Shown here in pieces: positions 4,624 to 5,615 of a DNA stretch of 5,615 nt. The DNA is from Chloroflexota bacterium (lineage in GTDB: Bacteria > Chloroflexota > Dormibacteria > CF-121), in NCBI GenBank assembly GCA_005882525.1, contig VBGO01000213.1:1-5615 (forward strand). The letters run 5' to 3'. The position numbers and the translations under genes are program-made. Under the pieces are notes generated by a model. It was not told the DNA's origin, ran no database searches, and saw nothing but the letters and a program-made list of their open reading frames with translations. Numbering within the stretch: position 1 is the first letter of the stretch; each line of letters opens with the position of its first letter.

Positions 4624-5615
4624 TTATCGGAGCTTCGAGCGGTCGATCTTGCCCATGGCGTTGCGCGGGATGGCCTCGATGAAGCGAACAGCACGCGGGC
4701 ATTTGTAGGTCGAGAGCCGCTCGCGCGCATAGGCAATCAATTCCTGCTGCTCGACCGGCGTGCGCGCCACCACGAATGCCGTGACCTCTTCGCCCCAGCG
4801 TTCCGATGGCAGGCCGGCCACCGCCACCTCCGCGACGGCCGGGTGCTGTTCCAGGACCATCTCCACCTCGCGCGGATAGACGTTGTAGCCGCCCGAGATG
4901 ATCAGCTCCTTGATCCGTCCCCGGATGGCGAGCGTGCCGTCCGCCCCGATCTCCCCGATGTCGCCGGTGCGAAACCAGCCATCCGCAAAGGCGTCGGCCG
5001 TCGCCGCGGCATTGTGCCAGTAGCCCTTGAAGACCTGGCCGCCCTTGAGCTGGACTTCGTCCTGGTCGCCGAGGCGCACGTCGACACCGGGCAGCGGATA
5101 GCCGACCCGGCCGGGCTGGCGCGGCCCATCGTATGGGTTGGATACTACGATCCCGCCCTCCGTGATGCCATAACGCTCGAGCACGGGCTGCCCCAGGATG
5201 CTTTCGCAGCGCGCGAAGAGGGTTGCCGGCAGCGGGGCGGATCCCGCCACGAAGAGGCGAACGTGGCGCAAGTCGGCGGGATGATGGTCCAGGTAATCGC
5301 AGAGCCGCTGATACATGGCCGGAACGCCAAAGAACATCGTTCCGCCTGCGGCCAGCTCGCGGACCACATTCTCGGGGCTGAACGGCACCAGCACCGCGCA
5401 GCCACCCGCGATCAGTGAGCCGTGCAGGGCGATCGCCAGGCCGTGGACGTGGAACAGCGGTAGCGCCAGCACGAGGCGGTCCTCTTTGGTCCATCGCCAG
5501 GCCTCGACGACGCCCCGTCCTTGCGCGAGCAGGTTGCCGTGGTCGAGCAGCGCTCCCTTGGGACGTCCCGTCGTGCCCGACGTGTAGAGGAGGATGCCTG
5601 GACTCTCGGGGGTCA
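4624..5615 (-). CDS. AMP-forming acyl-CoA synthetase, malonyl-CoA synthetase-like (5' truncated)
   Basis: The gene is open on the minus strand from the window edge to TAA (4624-4626), giving 329 C-terminal residues of an ANL-superfamily ligase that forms acyl-CoA from acid, ATP and CoA. Seen in order, numbered from the first visible residue: the P-loop YTSGTTGRPKG (10-20); LALPLFHVHGLAIALH; FVAGSAPLP; ERYGITEGG (146-154, adenine/acyl site); SNPYDGPRQPGRVGYPLPGV; the TGD motif in GWFRTGDIG (D218, ATP ribose); the hinge GRIKELIISGGYNVYPREVE; and MGKIDRSKLR with the catalytic C-terminal lysine (residue 322). The FHVHGL, MYQRL and SNPYDG-R-GxVGxPLPGV wording is close to malonyl-CoA synthetases (MatB/ACSF3), but GITEGG differs from the GMTET expected there, so substrate is uncertain. 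Its start and about a third of the protein lie beyond the window. It converges on the MFS transporter. Confidence 0.92.
   Translation of the reverse strand, partial: TPESPGILLYTSGTTGRPKGALLDHGNLLAQGRGVVEAWRWTKEDRLVLALPLFHVHGLAIALHGSLIAGGCAVLVPFSPENVVRELAAGGTMFFGVPAMYQRLCDYLDHHPADLRHVRLFVAGSAPLPATLFARCESILGQPVLERYGITEGGIVVSNPYDGPRQPGRVGYPLPGVDVRLGDQDEVQLKGGQVFKGYWHNAAATADAFADGWFRTGDIGEIGADGTLAIRGRIKELIISGGYNVYPREVEMVLEQHPAVAEVAVAGLPSERWGEEVTAFVVARTPVEQQELIAYARERLSTYKCPRAVRFIEAIPRNAMGKIDRSKLR

Noticed and set aside
4553..5494. Long open frames on - (4553-5494) and + (4843-5418) over the acyl-CoA synthetase
   Set aside because: The synthetase frame shows all ANL motifs to its C-terminal lysine. 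The alternatives have no domain pattern, and one runs through the intergenic repeat.
1..5615. CRISPR array, tRNA, rRNA, insertion sequence or transposase
   Set aside because: No regularly spaced direct repeats, cloverleaf sequences, terminal inverted repeats or transposase motifs were seen on either strand.

Overview
The window is 5.6 kb of GC-rich DNA with dense, short-spaced genes and frequent GTG/TTG starts (two GTG, two TTG among the genes whose starts are visible). Shine-Dalgarno sequences are strong where present, including an 11-base AAGGAGGTGAT. This fits a high-GC bacterium such as a Chloroflexota or actinobacterial lineage. There is no rRNA or other marker gene, so the phylum is an inference.

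Left part (1-2411, all + strand): the 3' end of a Gfo/Idh/MocA-type sugar or inositol oxidoreductase; a conserved protein of unknown function with a proline-rich N-terminal region whose start codon cannot be settled; a DUF1801-type small protein that starts on TTG inside the end of that gene; and a two-gene toxin-antitoxin module. The module has a Phd/VapB-type antitoxin with an extra N-terminal helix-turn-helix-like domain, followed through a TTGA stop/start overlap by a VapC PIN-domain RNase. A perfect inverted repeat (GTAGCA-CATA-TGCTAC) overlaps an extended -10 element just before the antitoxin start. This looks like an autoregulated, nearly leaderless promoter.

Middle (2412-3168): a GC-rich hairpin separates vapC from a convergent gene for a small secreted protein of unknown function (signal peptide, two cysteines in the mature part). 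Its upstream region is a 192-base divergent intergenic segment with two predicted hairpins. This segment is shared with the next gene, which is read the other way.

Right part (3169-5615): a complete MHS-family (metabolite:H+ symporter) MFS transporter on +, then an intergenic palindromic repeat of the CCCTAACCC/TCCCCC type. Convergent to it on - is the 3' two-thirds of an AMP-forming acyl-CoA synthetase that resembles malonyl-CoA synthetases (MatB). The transporter and synthetase could form a carboxylate uptake and activation pair, but they are convergent and not co-transcribed, so this link is a hypothesis. The most distinctive part of the window is the HTH-Phd antitoxin with its promoter palindrome.
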